Shown piece by piece: positions 41,038 through 49,331 of a stretch of DNA of 64,000 nucleotides; position 1 is the first letter of the stretch, and each line of letters begins with the position of its first letter. The notes under the pieces are model-generated. The model was not told the DNA's origin. It did no database searches and was given only the letters and a program-made list of their open reading frames with translations. Both the position numbers and the translations under genes were made by a program. The DNA lies in NCBI RefSeq assembly GCF_012848475.1, contig NZ_CP051666.1:5001-69000 (forward strand). The letters run 5' to 3'. Source of the stretch: Marinobacterium sp. LSUCC0821 (GTDB taxonomy: Bacteria > Pseudomonadota > Gammaproteobacteria > Pseudomonadales > Balneatricaceae).

Positions 41038-43494
41038 ATGGCTAAGTATTGGCAAGATAATGATCCTAACGCGACAGAAGAGGCGGGTAAGTACGAACGC
41101 CCAGTGCCTAGTCGTGAATATATTGCTGATTTCTTGCGTCGTTGGGGCGCGCCAATTAGCCATCCACATCTCTGTGCAGAGTTAAAAATCACCCATCCGG
41201 ATGATATTGAAGCGATTCGTCGACGCTTAGGGGCTATGTGTCGTGATGGTCAGCTAATTTCCGATCGCCGCAATAACTATGGCTTGATCGATAAGATGGA
41301 TCTGATTCCTGGTCGCGTTATTGGTCACAGAGATGGATTTGGTTTTGTGAAGCCTGATGCCGGTGGTGATGACCTGTTTATCAACGCTCGTCAGATGAAG
41401 GAGTACTTCGATGGAGATCGGGTGCTTGTTCAAAAGGTGGGTGAGGATCATCGAGGCCGGCCTGAAGGTAAGGTGATTGAGCTTCTAGAGCGCACATTGA
41501 AGAAGGTTGTAGGGCGTTTTGATGGCCAAAATGGCTTTGGCTCACTCATTCCTGAAAATCAGCGTATCACCAGTCAGATTATGGTGATGCCGGATCCCGA
41601 CAAAGCGCTTAAGTATGAAGATGGTCAACTGATCGTTGTTGAATTAGTACAACAACCGACTAAGCGACAGCCTGCGCGTGCTAAGGTAGTTGAAGTCCTA
41701 GGCGACCATTTGGCGCCTGGAATGGAGATCAAAGTAGCGATCCACAATCACGATATTCCGAACGAGTGGAGTGATGCGATTCATCAAGAGATTGGTGATC
41801 TTACCCCTGAGGTGCGTGAAGAGGATAAACTCAATCGTGTCGATCTGCGTGATCTTCCGTTCGTGACTATTGATGGTGAAGATGCGCGTGATTTTGACGA
41901 TGCGGTCTATGCTGAAAAGAAACGTCTCGGCGGCTGGCGCTTGTGGGTCGCAATTGCAGACGTCTCCTACTATGTGCGACCGGGTTCAGCGTTGGATAAG
42001 GAGGCTCTGAATCGAGGTAACTCGGTCTACTTCCCAGAGTTTGTTGTACCGATGCTGCCTGAGCTGCTCTCCAACGGTTTGTGTTCATTGAACCCGCAGG
42101 TCGATCGCCTTGCGATGGTGTGTCAGTTGAACATTAAGCGTGATGGTTCGATTGGCGATGCCGAGTTTTTTGAGGCGGTTATCAACTCCAAAGCGCGTCT
42201 TACCTATACCAAGGTTGGGGCGATGTTGAGCATCGAAGATTCACGTGAAGCAGAACTATTCCGTGATCAGTACAAAGAGGTCTTGCCACACCTTAAAACC
42301 CTACATGGACTCTACAATCGTTTACGTGAAGCGCGTGATGATCGTGGTGCAATCGACTTTGAGACAACTGAGACGCGCATCCTATTCAGTGAAGAGCGCA
42401 AGATTCAGGCAATCGTTCCTATCCAACGTAACGACGCTCATAAGCTAATTGAGGAGTGTATGTTGGCGGCGAACGTTGCTACCGCTAAGTTCCTAGCGAA
42501 GCGTAAGAAGCCGGCGATTTATCGTGTTCACGAGGGGCCTAAAGAGCAGCGTCTCACAAACCTACGTGCATACTTGGGTGAGTTGGGTCTTAACCTACCT
42601 GGTGGCGATACCCCAGACCCTAAGGACTACCTGAAACTCGCGACGATGATCGAAAATCGTCCAGATCGTCATCTAATTCAGACGATGATGTTGCGCTCTA
42701 TGCAGCAGGCTATCTATACACCGGAAAACCATGGTCACTTTGGCCTCGCATATGGGGAATATACGCACTTCACATCGCCTATCCGCCGCTACCCAGATCT
42801 ATTGGTACACCGTCTTATTCGCTCTGCAATACATGAGGATAAGAAGGTTAAGGGTGTGGTAAGGCCTGATAAATTTAAGCAAAACCCTGCCTTTGCCGTG
42901 AACTACAGTGCTGAACAGATGCTCCATTTTGGCGAGCACTGTTCAATGACCGAGCGCCGAGCTGATGAAGCGACTCGAGACGTTGTCTCTTGGCTCAAGT
43001 GTGAATACATGCAAGGGCAGATTGGCGAAGAGTTTAAAGGCGTTATCTCCGCAGTTACTGGCTTTGGTGTCTTTGTTGAGTTGGATGATCTGTTTGTTGA
43101 TGGTCTGGTTCATATCACTTCATTGCCCCGTGATTACTACCAATTTGAGGCGGGTAAACAGCGTCTAGTGGGCGAAAGAACGCGTCGTGTCTTTAAACTG
43201 GGCGATCGTCTTGAGGTGCGTGTTATTAGCGTCGACCTAGACGAGAGAAAGATCGACTTTGAATTGACTGATTCAGAGAGCAGTAAGCCAACCAAGAAAC
43301 CATCAGTTCGAGAGCGCCTAGCAATGGGGTTGTTTGAGAACAAACCTAGTGGCGGCAAGGCTGATGATAGAAATGGTCCGGCTAAAAAATCTGGAGTACG
43401 CCGTACCATCTCTTCTGGCAAGAAAAGTTCAGTTAAAGCGGTGAGTTTAGCAGGCAAAAACCGCTCAAAGTCATCGAGTAAGAAGCGTAAATAA
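41038..43494 (+). CDS. rnr: ribonuclease R
   Basis: An 818-residue 3'-5' exoribonuclease that degrades structured RNA and takes part in trans-translation quality control. In order: N-terminal helix-turn-helix (about 20-85), cold-shock domains, the RNB catalytic domain with GEDARDFDDAVYA holding the metal-binding Asp cluster, an S1 domain (GVISAVTGFGVFVEL) and a Lys/Ser-rich tail (KKSSVKAV..SSSKKRK). rlmB, which often follows rnr, is not here; serB is. Confidence 0.96.
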   Translation: MAKYWQDNDPNATEEAGKYERPVPSREYIADFLRRWGAPISHPHLCAELKITHPDDIEAIRRRLGAMCRDGQLISDRRNNYGLIDKMDLIPGRVIGHRDGFGFVKPDAGGDDLFINARQMKEYFDGDRVLVQKVGEDHRGRPEGKVIELLERTLKKVVGRFDGQNGFGSLIPENQRITSQIMVMPDPDKALKYEDGQLIVVELVQQPTKRQPARAKVVEVLGDHLAPGMEIKVAIHNHDIPNEWSDAIHQEIGDLTPEVREEDKLNRVDLRDLPFVTIDGEDARDFDDAVYAEKKRLGGWRLWVAIADVSYYVRPGSALDKEALNRGNSVYFPEFVVPMLPELLSNGLCSLNPQVDRLAMVCQLNIKRDGSIGDAEFFEAVINSKARLTYTKVGAMLSIEDSREAELFRDQYKEVLPHLKTLHGLYNRLREARDDRGAIDFETTETRILFSEERKIQAIVPIQRNDAHKLIEECMLAANVATAKFLAKRKKPAIYRVHEGPKEQRLTNLRAYLGELGLNLPGGDTPDPKDYLKLATMIENRPDRHLIQTMMLRSMQQAIYTPENHGHFGLAYGEYTHFTSPIRRYPDLLVHRLIRSAIHEDKKVKGVVRPDKFKQNPAFAVNYSAEQMLHFGEHCSMTERRADEATRDVVSWLKCEYMQGQIGEEFKGVISAVTGFGVFVELDDLFVDGLVHITSLPRDYYQFEAGKQRLVGERTRRVFKLGDRLEVRVISVDLDERKIDFELTDSESSKPTKKPSVRERLAMGLFENKPSGGKADDRNGPAKKSGVRRTISSGKKSSVKAVSLAGKNRSKSSSKKRK

Positions 43495-43505
43495 CACGAG
43501 TTGCG

Positions 43506-43511
43506 TATAAT
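43506..43511 (+). promoter_or_regulatory. candidate -10 box for serB
   Basis: A perfect TATAAT 38 bases before the serB start in the 55-base gap after rnr. I see no good -35 box at the right spacing. Confidence 0.4.
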
Positions 43512-43549
43512 GTGCGCCACAAATTCAGTTTAGGACTATCAGCAAGACC

Positions 43550-44761
43550 ATGAATGAACTCATTCTGCTCACACTTTCAGGATCAGACAAGCCGGGCGTG
43601 ACCGCAGGTATAACGAGCATCCTCTCAAAATACAGTGTGGATGTGCTCGATATTGGCCAGGCGGTTATTCACGACACTCTATCCTTAGGTCTGCTAATAA
43701 AAGTCCCAGCATCGGCTGAATCCTCGCCGATGTTACGTGATCTTCTGTTCAAGGCGCATGAGCTCAATATGGTGCCGCGCTTCGAACCCATCACAATTGA
43801 AGAGTATGAACGTTGGGTAGAGGGGCAGGGTAAGTCACGTCATATCATTACCTTACTAGCGCGTCGCATTAGCGCTGAGCATATCGCTCGAGTGACAGAT
43901 ATTGCTGCTGCACACGGTCTGAATATCGATAACATCTCGCGACTTTCTGGCCGCGTCTCTGTCGATGAAGAGAGTAATGAGAGCGCTAAAGCCTGTGTTG
44001 AATTCTCTGTGCGAGATATGCAGGCTGATGAGTCGGATGTTCGCACTGCACTCCTAACGCTCGCCTCTGAGCTTGGCGTAGACATCGCGTTTCAGCGTGA
44101 CGACATCTATCGTCGAAATCGCCGCTTAGTGGTGTTCGATATGGATTCAACATTGATAGAAGCTGAAGTTATCGATGAGCTTGCGAAAGAGGCGGGAGTT
44201 GGTGAGCAGGTCTCTGAGATCACGGAGTCTGCTATGCGTGGTGAGATCGATTTTAATGAGAGCTTCAAACGTCGGGTTGCACTTCTGAAGGGGCTTGATG
44301 AGTCCGTCTTAGAGCGCGTTGCAGCGCGTTTAAAGATGACCGAGGGTGCAGAGCGTCTTGTCAGTCAATTGAAGCGTACAGGCTATAAGACAGCGATTCT
44401 ATCGGGCGGCTTTACCTATTTTGCTAAATACCTACAAAGCCGTTTGGGTTTTGATTACATCTACGCAAACGAGCTAGATATTCAAGATGGTAAGGTGACT
44501 GGTGAAGTTGTGGGTACCGTCGTAAATGGTGAGCGTAAAGCTGAGCTATTACGAGATATTGCGCAGCGTGAAGGGCTCTGTCTTGAACAGACCATTGCCG
44601 TAGGCGATGGTGCAAATGATCTACCGATGCTATCGATTGCCGGCCTCGGAATCGCATTCCGTGCTAAACCACTTGTCCGTGAAAATGCAAAGCAGTCAAT
44701 TAGTACGCTGGGACTTGATGGGATTTTGTATCTTATTGGGTTCCGAGATCGGGATGTGTGA
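43550..44761 (+). CDS. serB: phosphoserine phosphatase
   Basis: A 403-residue SerB: two N-terminal ACT domains (about 1-85 and 95-180) and a HAD phosphatase domain with the nucleophile D197 in VFDMDSTLIEAEVIDELA, AILSGGFTYF and the metal site VGDGANDLPML. It makes serine from phosphoserine. The ACT domains probably sense serine. A terminator follows within 20 bases. Confidence 0.96.
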   Translation: MNELILLTLSGSDKPGVTAGITSILSKYSVDVLDIGQAVIHDTLSLGLLIKVPASAESSPMLRDLLFKAHELNMVPRFEPITIEEYERWVEGQGKSRHIITLLARRISAEHIARVTDIAAAHGLNIDNISRLSGRVSVDEESNESAKACVEFSVRDMQADESDVRTALLTLASELGVDIAFQRDDIYRRNRRLVVFDMDSTLIEAEVIDELAKEAGVGEQVSEITESAMRGEIDFNESFKRRVALLKGLDESVLERVAARLKMTEGAERLVSQLKRTGYKTAILSGGFTYFAKYLQSRLGFDYIYANELDIQDGKVTGEVVGTVVNGERKAELLRDIAQREGLCLEQTIAVGDGANDLPMLSIAGLGIAFRAKPLVRENAKQSISTLGLDGILYLIGFRDRDV

Positions 44762-44778
44762 TCGGTAATATGACTATT

Positions 44779-44808
44779 AAACCTCGCTTCGGCGGGGTTT
44801 TTTGTTTT
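44779..44808 (+). terminator. terminator after serB
   Basis: AAACCTCGC-ttcg-GCGGGGTTT with one T-G wobble, followed by a T-rich tract to 44808. It lies 18 bases past the serB stop. Confidence 0.93.
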
Positions 44809-44857
44809 TGAATCGCGAAGCGATTCAATCGGGGTATTCCTCTTCGAGGCATATCCC
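44808..44857. repeat. two adjacent three-base-loop hairpins
   Basis: TTGAATCGC-gaa-GCGATTCAA (44808-44828) is a perfect nine-base-pair stem. GGGGTATTCCTC-ttc-GAGGCATATCCC (44831-44857) is a twelve-pair stem with one mismatch and one wobble. Both have three-base loops, like the hairpins downstream of the 5S gene. Confidence 0.8.
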
Positions 44858-44896
44858 TCCCACAGTTTTACAATAAACCTATTCAGGTGCACGAAA

Positions 44897-44931
44897 GTAG
44901 GAGTGACCTGCCGCGTAGCGGAAGGCCGCGA
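44897..44931 (+). repeat. REP-like element
   Basis: It begins GTAGGAGTGA, contains CCGC-gta-GCGG, and ends GGCCGCGA. This is the same plan and orientation logic as the minus-strand element at 1478-1512, including the central GTA. Confidence 0.6.
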
Positions 44932-44954
44932 AAAACGGAATTTGCCATTACTTC

Positions 44955-45066
44955 GGGTAGCAGGATTATTCGGCTCTTTGAGCCTCACCCCTTCGGGGCC
45001 ATCGGCATAGCCGATGTTTGTCGCACACACGTGTGCTCGGATCGACCCTGCTGCGCAGGTTCGAGT
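44955..45066. repeat. 112-bp hairpin element, copy 1
   Basis: Five small hairpins in a row: GGCTC-ttt-GAGCC, CCCC-ttc-GGGG, CATCGGC-ata-GCCGATG, GCACAC-ac-GTGTGC and CCTGC-tgc-GCAGG. The left edge GGGTAGCAGGATT copies the 3' end of the nearby tRNA-Gln genes; the right edge TGCGCAGGTTCGAGT copies their T-arm in the opposite orientation. No gene is present. Confidence 0.88.
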
Positions 45067-45126
45067 TTGCTTCGTAAGAAGAGTTTAGCAAGATTTAGTT
45101 TTAGAGCTTTGTTCTAGAGATGGCAG

Positions 45127-45238
45127 GGGTAGCAGGATTATTCGGCTCTGTGAGCCTCACCCCTTCGGGGCCATCGGCAAAGCCGATGTTTGTCGCACAC
45201 AAGTGTGCTCGGATCGACCCTGCTGCGCAGGTTCGAGT
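45127..45238. repeat. 112-bp hairpin element, copy 2
   Basis: A direct repeat of 44955-45066 with only three substitutions: TTT to TGT, ATA to AAA and AC to AA, each inside a hairpin loop. Its left flank matches tRNA-Gln sequence further out (AGATGGCAGGGGTAGCAGGA at 45118-45137). From here to the tRNA-Gln at 45299 I see nothing else. Confidence 0.88.
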
Positions 45239-45298
45239 CTTGATGTATCAGTGCAAGAATATTGATTGGTTACTTTGTAGATGGTCTGGAATAGCAAG

Positions 45299-45374
45299 TG
45301 GCAGGGGTAGCAGGACTCGAACCTGCGCATGCGGGAATCAGAATCCCGTGCCTTACCAACTTGGCGATACCCCT
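45299..45374 (-). tRNA. glnV: tRNA-Gln(CUG)
   Basis: A 76-base tRNA. Anticodon loop TTCTGAT gives CUG. The acceptor AGGGGTA pairs with TACCCCT, G73 is the discriminator and CCA is encoded. T-arm GCAGGTTCGAGTCCTGC. It is the last gene of a four-tRNA cluster read on the minus strand and is identical to the tRNA at 49155-49230. Confidence 0.96.
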
Positions 45375-45378
45375 GGAA

Positions 45379-45455
45379 TGGTGGCAATGACGGGATTCGA
45401 ACCTGTGACCCACGCATTATGAATGCGTTGCTCTAACCAACTGAGCTACATTGCC
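45379..45455 (-). tRNA. metT: tRNA-Met(CAU), elongator
   Basis: A 77-base tRNA with loop TTCATAA, anticodon CAU. GTAGCTCAGTTGGTTAGAGC and ACAGGTTCGAATCCCGT match elongator tRNA-Met, not initiator (position 1 pairs with 72 and the three G-C anticodon-stem pairs are absent). CCA is encoded. Identical to 45555-45631. Confidence 0.94.
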
Positions 45456-45476
45456 AACAAAAGTCATGAAAGTAGA

Positions 45477-45551
45477 TGGCAGGGGTAGCAGGATTCGAAC
45501 CTGCGCATGGGAGGATCAAAACCTCCTGCCTTACCGCTTGGCTATACCCCT
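45477..45551 (-). tRNA. glnU: tRNA-Gln(UUG)
   Basis: A 75-base tRNA. Anticodon stem-loop GGAGG-TTTTGAT-CCTCC gives UUG. Acceptor, T-arm and CCA end match the neighbouring Gln(CUG) gene; the D-arm is one base shorter (AAGCGG against AAGTTGG). Confidence 0.96.
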
Positions 45552-45554
45552 AGA

Positions 45555-45631
45555 TGGTGGCAATGACGGGATTCGAACCTGTGACCCACGCATTATGAAT
45601 GCGTTGCTCTAACCAACTGAGCTACATTGCC
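45555..45631 (-). tRNA. metU: tRNA-Met(CAU), elongator
   Basis: A 77-base tRNA identical to 45379-45455. It is the first gene of the cluster, reading Met-Gln(UUG)-Met-Gln(CUG) on the minus strand with very short spacers. Confidence 0.94.
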
Positions 45632-45648
45632 ATCTTTCAAGGCCGCGA

Positions 45649-45677
45649 ATTATTCCCTCTATAGGCCTCTATGTCAA
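45649..45677 (-). promoter_or_regulatory. promoter of the tRNA-Met/Gln cluster
   Basis: Reading the minus strand: a perfect -35 TTGACA, 17-base spacer, -10 AATAAT, then the GC-rich discriminator TCGCGGCC. It lies 18 bases before the first tRNA. This architecture is typical of growth-rate and stringent control. Confidence 0.85.
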
Positions 45678-45725
45678 TAGATTCAAAGGGAAAAACCTAA
45701 AAAGGCGTTTTCGCGGACCTTTAAT

Positions 45726-46817
45726 TTACACGTTGAAACGGAAGTGGATTACATCGCCATCTTTAACGATGTACTCCTTGCCCTCTAGGCGCGCTTTACC
45801 CGCCTCTTTTGCACCTTTCTCACCCTTGAATGCGATGAAGTCATCGTAGCTAATTGTCTCGGCACGAATGAAGCCCTTCTCGAAATCGGTGTGGATCACG
45901 CCTGCCGCATTTGGTGCGGTTGCGCCGATCTTGATCGTCCAAGCGCGAACCTCTTTAACACCTGCAGTGAAGTAGGTCTGTAGGCCCAGTAGTGAATAGC
46001 CGGCACGAATTACACGGTCAAGACCCGCTTCTGACATGCCCATCTCTTGAAGGAATTCGAGTTTTTCATCGTCATCAAGCTCAGAAATTTCAGACTCTAG
46101 CTTGTTACAGATCGCCACCACTTCTGCGTTCTCTTTAGCTGCGAACTCGCGAACAGCGTCAAGGTGTGGGTTGTTCTCGAAACCATCTTCAGAGACGTTT
46201 GCGATGTACATCGTTGGTTTAGTGGTTAGCAGGTGAAAGCCTTTAGCAGTTTTCTGCTCATCTTCAGACAGATCAAGCCCGCGAACTGGTTGTCCCTCTG
46301 ACAGATGAGGGATTAGTTTTTCAAGTAGATCACGCTGTTTAACAGACTCTTTATCGCCGCCTTTAGCTGTACGCTGGACACGCTGAAGTTGTTTCTCACA
46401 AGACTCAAGATCCGCCAGGGCAAGCTCTAGGTTGATAGTCTCGATATCTTCAATTGGGTGGATGCGGTTAGCGACGTGGATGACGTTATCATCTTCAAAA
46501 CAACGAACTACGTGTGCAATTGCGTCGGTTTCACGGATGTTAGCGAGGAACTTGTTGCCAAGGCCTTCACCACGAGATGCGCCTGCTACAAGACCAGCAA
46601 TGTCCACGAACTCCATGGTCGTTGGTAGAATGCGTTCTGGCTTAACAATCTCGGCAAGAGCATCTAGGCGAGGGTCGGGCATTGGAACGATCCCTGAGTT
46701 TGGCTCAATAGTACAGAAAGGGAAGTTCTCTGCATCAATGCCTGCTTTTGTCAGAGCGTTGAAAAGCGTTGATTTGCCGACGTTGGGAAGACCAACAATG
46801 CCACATTTGAAACCCAT
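45726..46817 (-). CDS. ychF: redox-regulated ribosome-binding ATPase YchF
   Basis: A 363-residue Obg-family protein that prefers [21 protein letters not shown] is the P loop, the G2/G3 region is [10 protein letters not shown] and [20 protein letters not shown], and the NKxD motif is changed to CNKLE, as expected for YchF. A coiled-coil arm and the C-terminal TGS domain (from [11 protein letters not shown]) follow. It lies 13 bases after pth in a pth-ychF unit. Confidence 0.97.
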   Translation of the reverse strand: MGFKCGIVGLPNVGKSTLFNALTKAGIDAENFPFCTIEPNSGIVPMPDPRLDALAEIVKPERILPTTMEFVDIAGLVAGASRGEGLGNKFLANIRETDAIAHVVRCFEDDNVIHVANRIHPIEDIETINLELALADLESCEKQLQRVQRTAKGGDKESVKQRDLLEKLIPHLSEGQPVRGLDLSEDEQKTAKGFHLLTTKPTMYIANVSEDGFENNPHLDAVREFAAKENAEVVAICNKLESEISELDDDEKLEFLQEMGMSEAGLDRVIRAGYSLLGLQTYFTAGVKEVRAWTIKIGATAPNAAGVIHTDFEKGFIRAETISYDDFIAFKGEKGAKEAGKARLEGKEYIVKDGDVIHFRFNV

Positions 46818-46830
46818 GGTTCTGTCCTAT

Positions 46831-47421
46831 TTATGCTGAAGCGTTAAAGCTATGTAAGTTATTCATCGCTTTGGCTAAATCCCCTGAAAGTACGGTAGGA
46901 AGATAGCGGAGCGACTCCTCAATCGCCTGTTGGGTTCTATCACGCTCTGCACCAGGTGCTTTTTTAAGAACGAAACCCGCAACCAAAGAGGCGTTTCCTG
47001 GATGGCCTATGCCAACTCTCAGGCGGTAGAAATCTTTGTTATTACCCATCTGGGAAATAATGTCGCGAAGTCCATTATGACCACCATGGCCTCCGCCCTT
47101 TTTCAAGCGAGCAACACCGGGTGGTAGGTCGAGCTCATCGTGAGCAACCAAAATGGATTCCACTGGAATCTTAAAGAAGTTAGCAAGCGCTGCAACGGCT
47201 TTGCCGGAGCGGTTCATAAAGGTGGTGGGTACAAGGAGATGTACAGGATGACCATCAATTATGACTTTGCTATAGAGCCCAAAATAGTTCTTGTTGGGCG
47301 AGAGTGGTGAGTTGTGTTGAGCAGCAAGCTGCTCAACAAACTCAGCACCGGCATTGTGTCGTGTCTGGTCATACTCTGCGCCAGGGTTACCCAGGCCGAC
47401 TATGAGGCTGATACGATCCAT
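46831..47421 (-). CDS. pth: peptidyl-tRNA hydrolase
   Basis: A 196-residue Pth, which frees tRNAs from abortive peptidyl-tRNA. The catalytic block is [18 protein letters not shown] with the histidine in [17 protein letters not shown] and [15 protein letters not shown] are intact. It follows rplY by 20 bases and precedes ychF. Confidence 0.97.
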   Translation of the reverse strand: MDRISLIVGLGNPGAEYDQTRHNAGAEFVEQLAAQHNSPLSPNKNYFGLYSKVIIDGHPVHLLVPTTFMNRSGKAVAALANFFKIPVESILVAHDELDLPPGVARLKKGGGHGGHNGLRDIISQMGNNKDFYRLRVGIGHPGNASLVAGFVLKKAPGAERDRTQQAIEESLRYLPTVLSGDLAKAMNNLHSFNASA

Positions 47422-47441
47422 GCCAGTGCGTTGCTAGGCTA

Positions 47442-48032
47442 TTAGCCCGCTGTTTTAGCGCCGCGTGGCGAGTAACAGTAGCCGATACCCTGGTCGTGGT
47501 CTTCACCGCGACGTAGAGCAACGATCTCAACACCTTTTGGCAGATCGATATCTGACAAGTGAGCGATCTGGCCAGACTGGATCTGAGATAGGTCACAAGT
47601 AACGAACTCAGGTAGGTCTTTAGCAAGACATGTTACTTCTACTACAGCAGATTCAGCTGCGAATTTAGCAGATGCTTTAGCAGCAGCTGATTTTTCGAAG
47701 TTGATGAACTGTAGTGGAACGCGGATCTTGATGCGCTGCTTATCGCTGATGCGCTGGAAGTCTGCGTGAAGAATCACTGGCTTAGATGGGTGGCGCTGAA
47801 GATCCTTAAGGATAACAACGTTATTCTTACCATCTAGCTCAAGATTGATTGGAGATGAGTAGAACGCATCATCCTGCAGAGCTTTGTTTAGTTCGTTAGC
47901 GCTTAGGCTTACGCTTAGTGGTGTAGTTGAACCGTAAACGATTGCTGGTACTAGACCTTCACGACGCAGGCGGCGGCTCGCACCTTTCCCCTGGTCTTCA
48001 CGTGCGGTAACGATCATTGTGTATTTAGACAT
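47442..48032 (-). CDS. rplY: 50S ribosomal protein L25 (long, Ctc-type)
   Basis: A 196-residue L25 of the longer TL5/Ctc type: N-terminal 5S-rRNA-binding domain (GASRRLRREGLVPAIVYG) and a C-terminal beta domain (to about 185). E. coli has only the short form of 94 residues. It binds 5S rRNA in the large subunit. It sits between prs and pth, and a terminator-like hairpin separates it from prs. Confidence 0.95.
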   Translation of the reverse strand: MSKYTMIVTAREDQGKGASRRLRREGLVPAIVYGSTTPLSVSLSANELNKALQDDAFYSSPINLELDGKNNVVILKDLQRHPSKPVILHADFQRISDKQRIKIRVPLQFINFEKSAAAKASAKFAAESAVVEVTCLAKDLPEFVTCDLSQIQSGQIAHLSDIDLPKGVEIVALRRGEDHDQGIGYCYSPRGAKTAG

Positions 48033-48052
48033 TTTATATACCTATATAAGTT

Positions 48053-48090
48053 AAAAACTGCATTGATCCGCGACCAGATCAATACAGTTT
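48053..48090 (-). terminator. terminator between prs and rplY
   Basis: On the minus strand AAACTGTATTGATC pairs with GATCAATGCAGTTT (14 pairs with one U-G wobble) around an eight-base loop, followed by a short T run. It could give partial termination after prs, with rplY having its own promoter in the AT-rich stretch beyond. Confidence 0.75.
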
Positions 48091-48142
48091 GTCTGCCCGT
48101 TGGGCTCTAATTGGTGGATAAACCACCGCAATCAGCTATTCC

Positions 48143-49084
48143 TTAACGGAACATTGCGCTGATCGATTCTTCGTTGCAGACACGGCGTACCGCTTCTGCC
48201 AACATCGGAGCAAGCGAAAGCTGGCGGATTTTTCCACAAGATTGCGCTGCTTCGCTAAGTGGAATGGTGTCAGTAACAACCATCTCATCTAGCACTGAAT
48301 TCGAAATATTGTCGATTGCAGGACCTGAAAGTACTGCGTGTGTTACGTAAGAGACTACGCGCTTAGCACCTTTCTCTTTAAGCGCTTTAGCTGCTTTGCA
48401 AAGCGTGCCAGCGGTATCACACATGTCATCGACAAGAATACATGTACGGCCTTCAACATCACCGATCAGGTTCATTACCTGTGACTCATTCGCTTTTTCA
48501 CGACGTTTGTCGATGATTGCAAGGTCTGAATCTAGCTGTTTTGCAACGGCACGAGCACGTACTACACCACCCACGTCTGGTGATACAACAACGATGTCGT
48601 CGTAGTTCTGGTCAATGATGTCATCAAGCAGAACAGGTGAACCGTATACGTTATCCACTGGGATATCGAAGAAGCCCTGAATCTGGTCAGCGTGAAGATC
48701 GACTGTCAGTACGCGGTCAACGCCCACTGTTGTAATCATAGTGGCAACCACTTTCGCACTGATAGGTACTCGAGCCGAACGTGGACGACGATCCTGGCGT
48801 GCGTAACCAAAGTATGGGATTACAGCAGTAATACGCGTTGCAGAAGCGCGACGAATCGCATCGATGAAGACCATCAACTCCATGAGGTTGTCGTTAGTCG
48901 GTGCACAGGTAGACTGAATAATAAATACGTCTTTACCACGCACGTTCTCTTGGATCTCAACGCTAACTTCACCGTCACTGAAACGGGTCACGTTTGCTTT
49001 GCCAAGCGGAATATCTAGGCGCTCAGCTACTTTTTCAGCCAACACTGGGTTAGCGTTGCCTGTAAAAACCATCATCTTAGACAC
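48143..49084 (-). CDS. prs: ribose-phosphate pyrophosphokinase
   Basis: A 313-residue PRPP synthetase, making PRPP for nucleotide, histidine, tryptophan and NAD synthesis. Key regions: [34 protein letters not shown], and the PRPP loop [10 protein letters not shown]. The GTG at 49084 gives [13 protein letters not shown], the family N-terminus, with AGAAGG eight bases upstream. A longer frame running back to 49186 reads through tRNA-Gln and is not the start. Confidence 0.96.
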   Translation of the reverse strand: MSKMMVFTGNANPVLAEKVAERLDIPLGKANVTRFSDGEVSVEIQENVRGKDVFIIQSTCAPTNDNLMELMVFIDAIRRASATRITAVIPYFGYARQDRRPRSARVPISAKVVATMITTVGVDRVLTVDLHADQIQGFFDIPVDNVYGSPVLLDDIIDQNYDDIVVVSPDVGGVVRARAVAKQLDSDLAIIDKRREKANESQVMNLIGDVEGRTCILVDDMCDTAGTLCKAAKALKEKGAKRVVSYVTHAVLSGPAIDNISNSVLDEMVVTDTIPLSEAAQSCGKIRQLSLAPMLAEAVRRVCNEESISAMFR

Positions 49085-49154
49085 GGCGAATACCTTCTCG
49101 TAATCTACGGGGTTAGTGGATGAAGTTGTTGATAGAGGGTCTGTCATCATCATA

Positions 49155-49230
49155 TGGCAGGGGTAGCAGGACTCGAACCTGCGCATGCGGGAATCAGAAT
49201 CCCGTGCCTTACCAACTTGGCGATACCCCT
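49155..49230 (-). tRNA. glnX: tRNA-Gln(CUG), second copy
   Basis: Identical over 76 bases to 45299-45374. It lies between lolB and prs, with its own promoter, and transcription could continue into prs because no terminator is seen between them. The location between lolB/ispE and prs is a known tRNA site in this lineage. Confidence 0.96.
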
Positions 49231-49275
49231 AAATCTTCTTTTCTGGTGGCGTCCCACCTGTTTTAAGAGGCGCGA

Positions 49276-49303
49276 ATTATAAATTAGAGGGCGCTAAATT
49301 CAA
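49276..49303 (-). promoter_or_regulatory. promoter of tRNA-Gln (and possibly prs)
   Basis: Reading the minus strand: -35 TTGAAT, 16-base spacer, -10 TATAAT, then the discriminator TCGCGCC. The TATAATTCGC core is shared exactly with the tRNA-Leu promoter. Confidence 0.75.
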
Positions 49304-49331
49304 ACCCCTAGTGGTCGTTTTTTGCCCAGTT

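Noticed and set aside
45127-45238. A degenerate tRNA gene at the hairpin element
   Set aside because: Only the two edges match tRNA. The interior cannot form a cloverleaf, and the edges are in opposite orientation.
45299-45631. Alternating repeats with short spacers that resemble a small CRISPR array
   Set aside because: They are four complete tRNA genes (Met, Gln, Met, Gln) with anticodons, T-arms and CCA ends.
45660-45725. Terminator hairpin after ychF
   Set aside because: Only a weak three-to-four-pair stem (GCG-aaaa-CGC) is seen, so I do not call it.
49085-49186. A longer N-terminus for prs
   Set aside because: The extension reads through tRNA-Gln(CUG), and the GTG at 49084 gives the family N-terminus with a good ribosome binding site.
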